Assembly (NCBI GenBank): GCA_026417195.1
Contig: JAOADS010000132.1
Coordinates: 1-6,156 of the forward strand
DNA: 6,156 bases
Direction of reading: 5' to 3'
From: Ignavibacteria bacterium
GTDB taxonomy: Bacteria; Bacteroidota; Ignavibacteria; Tepidaquicellales; OLB5
Every line of letters begins with the position of its first letter. Within the stretch, counting starts at the first letter, position 1. The notes under the pieces were generated by a model, which was not told where the DNA came from, did no database searches, and saw nothing but the letters and a program-made list of their open reading frames with translations. Positions 1 through 6,156 of this stretch are shown here, piece by piece. Position numbers and translations under genes: made by a program.

Positions 1-1201
1 TACCTTCGAAGTCAAGGTATTGTATTGGATGATCTTCTGTCTGGACTGCAAGCCTCTTTATTCCCGGATATGGTGGCATACCTTTGGGAACTGCCCATGA
101 TTTCAGAACCCCGTCTCTTTCCAGACGTAAATCATAATGCAGTCTTGAAGCGTGATGTCTGTGAATCACAAACAGACTGTTTTTACCTTCTATTAATTTA
201 GCCGGGGGCTCAGAAGTCTTGTCAAAGTCACGTTTTCTTTTATATAATTCAAGTTGTTCAGGTGTTTTATGTTTTTTACTTTCCGGCAATGTTTTTCTTG
301 ATGTATGAGGTTTCCTTTTCGTATGTAGTTCAGCTGCATATGCTCCCATTGCCTCCCAACTGTCTCCCTGAGATTTTACAATTTCCGGAACATTTCTGAT
401 ATTAAACTCGTGTGGGTCTTTAAGATTTTCAAGTGTTGTCCAGTCAAGTGGCATTGAAACAGGTGCTCCGTCTTTTCCTCTCAGACTATAGGGACATATG
501 ATTGACTGAGAGTTTCTGATGCGGTAAATATCTATGAGAATCCTTCCTTTACGGGCGTCTTTCCTGATGTTTAAAGTAACAAGTTTCTGATTAGCTGCCA
601 CAAAAGGTTTTGCAACTGAATCTGCTGCTTCAAATACAGTATGGAAATCATGCTCTGCTTCAAGCGGACATAATATATGAACTCCTCTGCCACCGGTTGT
701 TTTAACAAACGGATGATATCCGAATTTTTCAATGTGGGTTTTAAGTTTCAAAGCTACTTCAACTATGCCGCTGAAAGGATATCTATCCGGGGGATCAAGA
801 TCAAAAACCATGTAATCCGGTTTATCGTAGTTAGGTTTTTTTGAATGCATCTGGTGAAGTTCAAGGCAGGCAAGGTTTGCAAGCCATATCAGAGTTGCAT
901 CTTCAGTTGCAATTATGTAATCTTTCTTTTCCTCTGTTCCGAGGGTAGTGTATTCAATCCACTGCGGTGCCCAGTCTGGTCTGTTTTTCTGGAAGAATGT
1001 TTCTCCTCTGATGCCGTCTGGGTATCTGACAAGAGAAAGCGGTCTTCCTTTGATGTGGTTAAGCATTAAAGGTGCTATTTTGAGATAGTATTCAATAACC
1101 TGAGCTTTTATTATTCCGTCTGACGGATAGAGTATTTTTTTCAGATTTGAAAGCTCAATGATCCTTTTACCGACCCTGACCCTCTGTAAGTCCTTTGCCA
1201 T
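1..1201 (-). CDS. ligD: LigD-type NHEJ protein: POL (primase-polymerase) domain plus start of 3'-phosphoesterase domain, partial at left edge
   Basis: I translated the minus strand from the ATG at 1201-1199; the frame stays open for 400 codons to the window edge, so the C-terminus is missing. Residues about 8-295 match the LigD polymerase domain, which adds nucleotides at DNA ends during Ku-dependent double-strand break repair. Visible landmarks are NLKKILYP (19-26), GRPLSLVRYPDG (52-63), the metal-binding pair FDLDP (Asp134, Asp136), TTGGRGVH (168-175) and the third acidic residue in RILIDIYR (Asp224). After a basic linker (about 295-340), residues 342-400 match the phosphoesterase domain, which trims 3' ends: FVIHRHHASRLHYDLRL, then EDHPIQY. 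His349, His355, Asp357, Arg359, His391 and Tyr395 fall at the same spacing as the catalytic residues of Pseudomonas LigD PE (His42, His48, Asp50, Arg52, His84, Tyr88). Whether an ATP-dependent ligase domain follows cannot be seen. No Ku gene lies in the window. The start has no Shine-Dalgarno, but the domain begins directly after it, so it is probably right. Confidence 0.93.
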   Translation of the reverse strand, partial: MAKDLQRVRVGKRIIELSNLKKILYPSDGIIKAQVIEYYLKIAPLMLNHIKGRPLSLVRYPDGIRGETFFQKNRPDWAPQWIEYTTLGTEEKKDYIIATEDATLIWLANLACLELHQMHSKKPNYDKPDYMVFDLDPPDRYPFSGIVEVALKLKTHIEKFGYHPFVKTTGGRGVHILCPLEAEHDFHTVFEAADSVAKPFVAANQKLVTLNIRKDARKGRILIDIYRIRNSQSIICPYSLRGKDGAPVSMPLDWTTLENLKDPHEFNIRNVPEIVKSQGDSWEAMGAYAAELHTKRKPHTSRKTLPESKKHKTPEQLELYKRKRDFDKTSEPPAKLIEGKNSLFVIHRHHASRLHYDLRLERDGVLKSWAVPKGMPPYPGIKRLAVQTEDHPIQYLDFEG

Positions 1202-1275
1202 AATGCAATATTGTATTTTGAGTAAAGTTTTTCAAGTTAGGAATGGGGAGGGTCAGATTGGAATTGTTGCCTGAA

Positions 1276-1292
1276 CATAATCAGTCATTATG
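1276..1292. repeat. 17-base inverted repeat, possible operator
   Basis: CATAAT (1276-1281) and ATTATG (1287-1292) are perfect inverted copies separated by five bases. A second, overlapping small palindrome, GTCAT-T-ATGAC, lies at 1284-1294. The element sits about 70-90 bases upstream of the ccoI start. It could be a regulator binding site, but short AT-rich palindromes occur by chance and no known operator consensus fits exactly. Confidence 0.25.
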
Positions 1293-1311
1293 ACAAAAAT
1301 CATATTTCTGG

Positions 1312-1325
1312 TTGATTCAGGTCAT
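1312..1325 (+). promoter_or_regulatory. Candidate CRP/FNR-family binding site upstream of ccoI
   Basis: The sequence TTGAT-TCAG-GTCAT matches the FNR consensus TTGAT-N4-ATCAA at 8 of 10 positions: the left half is perfect and the right half matches 3 of 5. FNR-type regulators commonly switch on cbb3 oxidase genes at low oxygen in other bacteria. Its centre (1318.5) lies about 43 bases upstream of the transcription start predicted from the nearby TAnnTTTG box, close to the usual activating position near -41.5. This is inference from position and a weak consensus match. Confidence 0.3.
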
Positions 1326-1347
1326 ATGGTGATGATTATGAAAAATT

Positions 1348-1355
1348 TAAGTTTG
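1348..1355 (+). promoter_or_regulatory. Candidate Bacteroidota-type -7 promoter box for the cco cluster
   Basis: TAAGTTTG is an exact match to the TAnnTTTG -7 consensus known for Bacteroidota primary sigma factor promoters. It would place the transcription start near 1362, giving an almost leaderless mRNA with the ATG at 1366. No TTTG -33 element is visible at the expected spacing, so the promoter would be weak or need an activator. Confidence 0.3.
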
Positions 1356-1365
1356 TGAGCCTGAA

Positions 1366-3810
1366 ATGACGGAAATATACCTAAAGGAAGAACGGAAGTC
1401 TCTAAAAACCGTCAAAAACTGTTATCATTGCGGTGAGACGTGCGGAGAGGATATAATGTATGACGGGAAGGATTTTTGTTGCATTGGTTGTCTTTCTGTC
1501 TATAAAATCCTGTATGAAAATAACCTTTGCGAATATTATAATATTGAGGAAAATCCGGGTGTATCTTTCAAAAACTCAGGTGAGAATTATGATGAATACA
1601 GCTGGCTTGATGATGATTCTGTAAAAGAAAAAATTCTTACTTACAGTGACGATAAAATCCAAATTGCAGTTTTCTTTATTCCCTCGATTCACTGTTCTTC
1701 CTGTATCTGGCTTCTTGAAAATCTTCAAAAGCTTCAAAACGGAATAATCAGCTCCGAAGTAAATTTCCTTTCAAAAACAGCAGAGATAAGATTTTCTACG
1801 GACCTGAGACTCAGCGAGGTTGTCAGTTTGATTTCCAGACTGGGTTACAGACCGGAAATTACACTTGAAAGTACGGAAGTACCTTATGTAAAGAAGAAAG
1901 ACAGGAGTATTTATTACAGAATAGGAGTAGCCGGATTTTGTTTCAGTAATATAATGATTCTCAGTTTTCCCGAGTATCTGTCTCTCAGCACAGAACTTGA
2001 CAGAGATTACCGTAACCTTTTCGGTCTGCTGAATATAGTTCTGGCTATACCTGTATTTTTTTATTCAGCATATCCTTATTTCAGTTCAGCATTAAGCGGA
2101 TTAAGGGCACGTTCACTTAACATAGACTTTCCTATTTCATTGGGACTTTTTGTTTTGTTTTTCAGGAGCGTCTATGAGATTTCCACAGGTACCGGTGCAG
2201 GTTTTATGGATTCGCTCAGTGGTCTGGTCTTCTTTCTTCTTATAGGCAGAATATTCCAGCAGAAAACTTATGACAGTCTGAATTTTGAAAGAACATATAA
2301 ATCGTTTTTCCCCTTGAGTGTAGCTGTCATAGAAAACGATGATGAAATAAGAATTCCGGTCAATAAACTCAGAACGGGTGACAGAATCGTAATAAGACAT
2401 AATGAAATTGTACCTGCAGATTCAATTTTATTCGGAGGTGATGCAAGGATAGATTACAGTTTCGTAACCGGTGAGTCTTTACCTGTTTCAAAATCAGCGG
2501 GTGAAATCATTTATGCAGGAGGAAGACAGACAGGCGGTAAGATAGAGCTGGAAGTTATAAGACCAGTCAATCAGAGTTATCTGACATCACTCTGGAATAA
2601 GGAGTCTTTCAGGAAATCAGGTGAGGAAAGATTTAATTCTTTTGTAAACGTTGTCGGAAAGTATTTTACTTTTGTTATTTTAATAATTTCATCGGCAGCT
2701 TTCCTTTACTGGTATATTTATTACAACGATATCAGGACTGCTATTAATGCCTTCACTGCAGTTCTGATAATTGCATGCCCGTGTGGGATAGCCTTAACAA
2801 GTCCGTTTGCTCTGGGAAATGTACTCAGAATACTTGGACGCAAGGGATTTTATATAAAAAGTGCCGGTGTAATAGAAAGAATGTCAGTAGCTGATACTAT
2901 TGTTTTTGATAAAACAGGTACAATTACAAAAAACGGTGATTCAGAAATTTCATTTTCAGGTGATTCTCTGAGCGATTACGAGAAAAAACTTATAAAGAGT
3001 CTTGCTATTAACAGTTCCCATCCGTTAAGCAGGATCATTGCAAACTTCTTAGGGGATAAAAGAGATGTATTTGATACCTTTGACTTCAGGGAATATTCAG
3101 GTATGGGTTCGCGGGGAATAGTCGAAGGTCATGAGATAAAAATCGGCAGCCTCTCATATGTTACCGGTTCTGCAGATCCTCCGCTTATAGATAAAAGTTA
3201 TACAAAAACATCTGTCTTTATTTCCATAAACGGCAGTTTCCGCGGAGTTTTCCGGATAAATAACCTTTACAGAGATAATATCAGTGAAGTGATGAATAAC
3301 TTAAATGAAAGTTATAATATTTTCTTGCTTTCCGGCGATAATGAATCAGAGAAAAATAATCTCAGTATGTATTTCAGAGATGAGAATATATGCTTCAATC
3401 AGTCACCTCGTGATAAAGTGGAAAAAATAGAAAGTCTTAAGAATTCAGGAAAGAAGGTTATGATGTTCGGTGATGGTTTGAATGATGCAGCTGCAATGAG
3501 AGTTGCTGACGTATCTGTTGCAGTCAGTGACGGTGATTTGAAATTTACCCCGTCAAGCGACGGGATAATGGAAGCTGGTGTTTTCCCTGAATTACACCGT
3601 ATTATAAAATATTCAAAGAGTGTAAAGAGAATAATATTTGCCGGATTTACGATTTCAGCTTTGTACAACATTATCGGAATCACGATAGCATTTAATTATG
3701 TGGTTACGCCTTTAATGGCTGCGATACTGATGCCTCTTGCTTCAATCAGTGCGGTTATGTTTGCAGTTGCTGCAACTTCATTTAAGGCGAGGAGAATGAA
3801 TTTAATATGA
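1366..3810 (+). CDS. ccoI: CcoI/FixI-like copper-transporting P1B-type ATPase for cbb3 oxidase assembly
   Basis: This 814-residue membrane pump is predicted to export copper from the cytoplasm for the CuB site of cytochrome cbb3 oxidase, using ATP. Domains in order: a Cys-rich N-terminus (Cys19, 22, 26, 38, 39, 42; CYHCG and CCIGC), which resembles the putative metal-binding domain of CcoI-type pumps; a heavy-metal-associated domain with CSSC (110-113); about four membrane segments (near 183-300); the actuator loop with TGES (368-371); two membrane segments, the second with the transport motif CPC (471-473); the phosphorylation site DKTGT (Asp515); the SHP motif (His552) of the nucleotide domain; GDGLND (702-707); and two final membrane segments (about 752-800). 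Tyr767-Asn768 and Met789...Ser793 fit the copper(I) class, although the usual Ser-Ser of the last helix reads Ala-Ser. The length is normal for the family. The stop codon overlaps the start of ccoS. The assignment to cbb3 assembly rather than general copper resistance rests on the Cys-rich N-terminus and the ccoS and ccoN neighbours. Confidence 0.93.
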   Translation: MTEIYLKEERKSLKTVKNCYHCGETCGEDIMYDGKDFCCIGCLSVYKILYENNLCEYYNIEENPGVSFKNSGENYDEYSWLDDDSVKEKILTYSDDKIQIAVFFIPSIHCSSCIWLLENLQKLQNGIISSEVNFLSKTAEIRFSTDLRLSEVVSLISRLGYRPEITLESTEVPYVKKKDRSIYYRIGVAGFCFSNIMILSFPEYLSLSTELDRDYRNLFGLLNIVLAIPVFFYSAYPYFSSALSGLRARSLNIDFPISLGLFVLFFRSVYEISTGTGAGFMDSLSGLVFFLLIGRIFQQKTYDSLNFERTYKSFFPLSVAVIENDDEIRIPVNKLRTGDRIVIRHNEIVPADSILFGGDARIDYSFVTGESLPVSKSAGEIIYAGGRQTGGKIELEVIRPVNQSYLTSLWNKESFRKSGEERFNSFVNVVGKYFTFVILIISSAAFLYWYIYYNDIRTAINAFTAVLIIACPCGIALTSPFALGNVLRILGRKGFYIKSAGVIERMSVADTIVFDKTGTITKNGDSEISFSGDSLSDYEKKLIKSLAINSSHPLSRIIANFLGDKRDVFDTFDFREYSGMGSRGIVEGHEIKIGSLSYVTGSADPPLIDKSYTKTSVFISINGSFRGVFRINNLYRDNISEVMNNLNESYNIFLLSGDNESEKNNLSMYFRDENICFNQSPRDKVEKIESLKNSGKKVMMFGDGLNDAAAMRVADVSVAVSDGDLKFTPSSDGIMEAGVFPELHRIIKYSKSVKRIIFAGFTISALYNIIGITIAFNYVVTPLMAAILMPLASISAVMFAVAATSFKARRMNLI

Positions 3811-3971
3811 GTGTGATATACATTTTAATATTCTTTAGTTTCATTGTTGCCGGTGGTTTCCTTTTAGCGTTTCTGTGGGCAGTTAAAAGCGGGCAGTATG
3901 ATGACGGATATACACCATCTGTAAGAATTTTGTTTGAAGATAAAAAAAGAAAAGATACAAAACAGAAGTAA
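3807..3971 (+). CDS. ccoS: CcoS, cbb3-type cytochrome oxidase assembly protein
   Basis: This small gene encodes 54 residues beginning MSVIYILIFFSFIVAGG. CcoS is a single-pass inner-membrane protein required for incorporating cofactors (heme b and CuB) into the catalytic subunit CcoN. One hydrophobic helix covers residues about 3-24. It is followed by the family signature FLWAVKSGQYDD (Trp24, Gly29, Gln30, Asp32, Asp33) and a short charged tail ending in Lys-rich sequence. The ATG lies in the ATGA that also holds the ccoI stop, so the two are probably translationally coupled, and ccoI-ccoS is the usual order. Length is typical for the family (about 45-70 residues). A GAGGAG lies 12 bases before the ATG, too far for a standard ribosome binding site. 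Confidence 0.93.
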   Translation: MSVIYILIFFSFIVAGGFLLAFLWAVKSGQYDDGYTPSVRILFEDKKRKDTKQK

Positions 3972-3981
3972 TAGAATAAGT

Positions 3982-5184
3982 ATGCACAACTTTGATCCAA
4001 GCATAGCTATTCAGGATTATCTCGTATTCGGAGAGTTTGGTGATGTGAATCCGTCTATTACAGATTCCTCTACTTTTACTTTTCTCAGCCCAGAGAAAAT
4101 GGAAGAATCTTTCTCTCATGAGATTGAAGGCTGTTTCCTTTATTCACGTCATTGGAATCCTATAAATAAATACCTTTCCAATGCTCTTGCACGGATGGAA
4201 GATACAGAGTCTGCACAGGTTACAGCATCAGGTATGTCAGCCATAAGTTCCGTTATGCTTCAGTTATGCAGTTCAGGGGATGAGGTTATTTCCGAGAGAA
4301 CTATTTACGGAGGCACTTATGCACTTTTCAAGAATTTTCTCCCAAAGCTCGGGATAAATGTTAAATTCGCAGACATAAAAAATCTTTCTGAGATAGAAGG
4401 CTTAATCACAGATAAAACCAAAATAATTTACGCTGAATCCATAAGTAATCCCTTGCTGGAAGTAACAGATATACCGTCTTTAGGCTGGCTTGCAAAGAAG
4501 CATGGCTTAAAACTTGTTATTGATAACACTTTCAGTCCCATGATTATTTCCCCTGCAAGACTTGGAGCTGATATAGTTGTTCACAGCATGACTAAGTTTA
4601 TAAACGGGACAAGTGATTGTGTAGCGGGATGCATCTGTTCAGATTCTGAATTCGTTCATCAGCTGACAGATGTTAATAGTGGCTCAACCATGCTTCTCGG
4701 TGGTGTTCTCGACAGTCTGAGGGCTGCAGGAATATTAAAAAATCTTCATACGCTTCATATAAGGATGAAAAAACACGGTGAAAATGCACTTTATCTTGCA
4801 GAAAATCTGGAGGGATTAGGTATAAAAGTATTTTATCCCGGACTAAAGTCATCTGCTTACCATGAACTTATAAATTCACTCATGAACAGGGGTTTTGGAT
4901 ATGGAGGAATGATGACAATAGATGTAGGAAGTTATGATAAGGCATCATCACTTCTTAAGATGATGCAGGATGAGAAAGTAGGATATCTAGCTGTGAGCCT
5001 TGGATATTTTAAAACCTTGTTCAGTTCACCTGCTCACAGCACATCTTCTGAAATTCCACAGGAGGAAAGAGAGAAAAGCGGATTAAGTGACGGACTTATC
5101 AGATTTTCAGTGGGACTGGACAATAACATTGAAGTTGCATATAACAGAATAAAAAAATGTATGATAAAATTAAAAATCATTTAG
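3982..5184 (+). CDS. Trans-sulfuration family PLP-dependent enzyme (methionine gamma-lyase / cystathionine gamma-lyase-like)
   Basis: This 400-residue protein belongs to the Cys/Met metabolism PLP-dependent family, cytoplasmic enzymes acting on sulfur amino acids such as methionine, cystathionine or O-acylhomoserine. Visible landmarks are the YSR cofactor-phosphate motif contributed to the partner subunit (Tyr54, Arg56), ASGMSAISS (82-90), Tyr109 that stacks on the cofactor, Asp181 in VIDNT, the PLP-binding lysine in HSMTKF (Lys205), VSLGY (Ser339) and the substrate-carboxylate arginine in LIRFSVG (Arg374). Length is normal (about 380-430). Gly111 occupies the place of the special cysteine of classic methionine gamma-lyases (Cys116 in Pseudomonas putida), so the exact reaction is open: gamma-lyase, gamma-synthase and sulfhydrylase are all possible. 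The start chosen is the ATG at 3982, 10 bases after ccoS; a longer form would need a TTG at 3934 inside ccoS. Only three bases separate it from ccoN, so it is very likely co-transcribed with the oxidase genes. Codon use looks like that of its neighbours. Confidence 0.88.
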   Translation: MHNFDPSIAIQDYLVFGEFGDVNPSITDSSTFTFLSPEKMEESFSHEIEGCFLYSRHWNPINKYLSNALARMEDTESAQVTASGMSAISSVMLQLCSSGDEVISERTIYGGTYALFKNFLPKLGINVKFADIKNLSEIEGLITDKTKIIYAESISNPLLEVTDIPSLGWLAKKHGLKLVIDNTFSPMIISPARLGADIVVHSMTKFINGTSDCVAGCICSDSEFVHQLTDVNSGSTMLLGGVLDSLRAAGILKNLHTLHIRMKKHGENALYLAENLEGLGIKVFYPGLKSSAYHELINSLMNRGFGYGGMMTIDVGSYDKASSLLKMMQDEKVGYLAVSLGYFKTLFSSPAHSTSSEIPQEEREKSGLSDGLIRFSVGLDNNIEVAYNRIKKCMIKLKII

Positions 5185-5187
5185 TTT

Positions 5188-6156
5188 ATGGAGAAATTTA
5201 ATTACGACAATCAAATAGTCAGAAACTTTGCTATTGCTACTTTAGTTTGGGGTGTAGTCGGAATGCTTGTAGGTTTGATACTTGCATTTCAGATATACCT
5301 GCCGTCGCTGAATTTAGGAATACCTTATGTTACTTTCGGAAGGATAAGGCCCCTTCATACCAACGCTGTGATTTTTGCTTTCGTTGGGAATGCTATGTTC
5401 ATGGGTGTTTATTATTCACTTCAGAGGCTATGTAAGGCAAGAATGTTCAGTGATACTTTAAGCAAGATACATTTCTGGGGTTGGCAGCTGATTATACTAT
5501 GTGCAGCCGTAACACTTCCTTTAGGTATTACCACTAGCAAGGAATATGCTGAACTTGAGTGGCCTGTTGATATACTTATCACGATAGTGTGGGTGGTTTT
5601 TGCCATCAACATGTTCGGAACCATCATCAGACGCCGGGAGAAGCATATGTATGTTGCTATCTGGTTCTACATAGCGACCGTTGTTACGGTCGCTGTGCTG
5701 CACATAGTTAATTCTATTGAAATCCCTGTTACTCTCTTTAAAAGTTATTCAATCTATGCAGGTGTTCAGGATGCTTTGGTGCAGTGGTGGTATGCACATA
5801 ATGCTGTAGCGTTCTTCCTTACAACACCGTATCTCGGACTAATGTATTACTTCCTGCCTAAGGCAGCTGAGAGACCCGTTTATTCGTACAGGCTTTCAAT
5901 TGTTCACTTCTGGTCGCTGATTTTTATTTACATTTGGGCCGGTCCCCATCATTTACTCTACACAGCTCTTCCGGACTGGGCTCAGTCACTCGGTACGGGG
6001 TTTTCAGTAATGCTAATAGCTCCGTCATGGGGCGGAATGATTAACGGATTGCTTACACTGAGAGGTGCATGGGATAGGGTTCGTGAAAATCCGGTTCTTA
6101 AATTTATGGTTGTTGCAGTAACCGCATACGGTATGGCAACTTTTGAAGGTCCCATG
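5188..6156 (+). CDS. ccoN: CcoN, catalytic subunit I of cbb3-type cytochrome c oxidase, partial at right edge
   Basis: The first 323 codons are present and the reading frame continues past the window. CcoN is the membrane subunit that reduces oxygen to water and pumps protons, serving respiration at low oxygen. Key residues keep a constant offset of three from Pseudomonas stutzeri CcoN: low-spin heme ligand His57 (RPLHTNAV), CuB ligands His204 (WWYAHNAV), His254 and His255 (AGPHHLLY), the cross-linked tyrosine Tyr248 (FIYIW), and the conserved Glu320 (TFEGPM). The remaining heme ligands, expected near 344 and 346, fall just beyond the edge. About nine hydrophobic helices are visible, the first near 14-36. 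In Bacteroidota this subunit is often fused to the cytochrome c subunit CcoO; this cannot be judged here. The ATG is three bases after the preceding stop, with no Shine-Dalgarno, which suggests coupled translation. The start agrees with the family's usual N-terminus. Confidence 0.96.
   Translation, partial: MEKFNYDNQIVRNFAIATLVWGVVGMLVGLILAFQIYLPSLNLGIPYVTFGRIRPLHTNAVIFAFVGNAMFMGVYYSLQRLCKARMFSDTLSKIHFWGWQLIILCAAVTLPLGITTSKEYAELEWPVDILITIVWVVFAINMFGTIIRRREKHMYVAIWFYIATVVTVAVLHIVNSIEIPVTLFKSYSIYAGVQDALVQWWYAHNAVAFFLTTPYLGLMYYFLPKAAERPVYSYRLSIVHFWSLIFIYIWAGPHHLLYTALPDWAQSLGTGFSVMLIAPSWGGMINGLLTLRGAWDRVRENPVLKFMVVAVTAYGMATFEGPM

Larger units (their letters stand above)
1202..1365. promoter_or_regulatory. 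Divergent intergenic region between ligD and the cco gene cluster
   Basis: This 164-base non-coding stretch separates two divergently transcribed units and must hold promoters for both. It is AT-rich and has several TCAT/ATGA words. The side facing ccoI carries the candidate elements listed separately: an inverted repeat, an FNR-like half-perfect site and a TAnnTTTG box. On the ligD side I found no convincing promoter. A TACAAT hexamer read on the minus strand lies near the ligD start, but the nearest TTGAAA is only 14 bases upstream of it, which is too close for a normal sigma-70 promoter. No terminator-like hairpin with a T tract was seen. Confidence 0.6.

Noticed and set aside
845..1069. 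Open frame of 74 codons on the plus strand
   Set aside because: It lies wholly opposite the conserved polymerase domain of ligD and its product shows no recognisable features.
2137..2400. Open frame of 87 codons on the minus strand
   Set aside because: Antisense shadow of the well-conserved ccoI coding sequence.
3399..3683. Open frame of 94 codons on the minus strand
   Set aside because: Antisense to the GDGLND and final membrane region of ccoI, with no family resemblance.
3789..3794. GAGGAG as a Shine-Dalgarno sequence for ccoS
   Set aside because: It is 12 bases from the ATG, encodes conserved-length ccoI C-terminus, and the other genes here show no Shine-Dalgarno use.
3934..3981. 16-codon N-terminal extension of the PLP enzyme from a TTG codon
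   Set aside because: It overlaps the end of ccoS by 38 bases, begins with a rare start codon and adds a Lys-rich segment not typical of the family; the ATG at 3982 fits better.
3782..4119. Two overlapping minus-strand open frames across ccoS and the start of the PLP enzyme
   Set aside because: They oppose two recognisable genes; the hydrophobic stretches reflect AT-rich antisense sequence.
5247..5435. Open frame of 62 codons on the plus strand
   Set aside because: Out-of-frame shadow inside ccoN, whose own frame carries the heme ligand His57 and flanking conserved residues.
5421..5703. Two minus-strand open frames opposite ccoN
   Set aside because: Antisense to conserved membrane helices of ccoN; no recognisable product.

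Overview
The window looks like a chromosomal fragment of a Bacteroidota or Ignavibacteria/Chlorobi-group bacterium. The reasons are an AT-rich composition, gene starts with almost no Shine-Dalgarno sequence, one TAnnTTTG-type promoter box, and the style of the cytochrome cbb3 oxidase proteins: a CcoI with a Cys-rich N-terminus followed directly by a tiny CcoS, and a CcoN beginning MEKFNYDNQIVRNFA. This assignment is from remembered family resemblance, not from a search.

Layout: (1) Positions 1-1201, minus strand, hold the first 400 codons of a LigD-type non-homologous end-joining protein. It has a complete primase-polymerase (POL) domain followed by the start of a 3'-phosphoesterase (PE) domain, and it runs off the left edge. 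(2) Positions 1202-1365 are a divergent intergenic region with weak but suggestive promoter and operator signals. (3) Positions 1366-6156, plus strand, hold four tightly packed genes: ccoI (copper-transporting P1B-type ATPase), ccoS (54-residue assembly protein, overlapping ccoI by ATGA), a 400-residue PLP enzyme of the trans-sulfuration (Cys/Met metabolism) family, and ccoN (catalytic subunit of cbb3 oxidase), which runs off the right edge.

How the genes work together: CcoI and CcoS are known maturation factors for cbb3 oxidase. CcoI moves copper across the membrane for the CuB centre, and CcoS is needed to put cofactors into CcoN. They sit just upstream of the oxidase gene, as expected. The unexpected member is the trans-sulfuration enzyme between ccoS and ccoN, with gaps of only 10 and 3 bases. 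It is almost certainly co-transcribed with the oxidase genes. A sulfur-amino-acid enzyme is not a standard part of a cco operon, and this is the most interesting point of the window. I see no mobile elements, RNA genes, CRISPR arrays or clear terminators.
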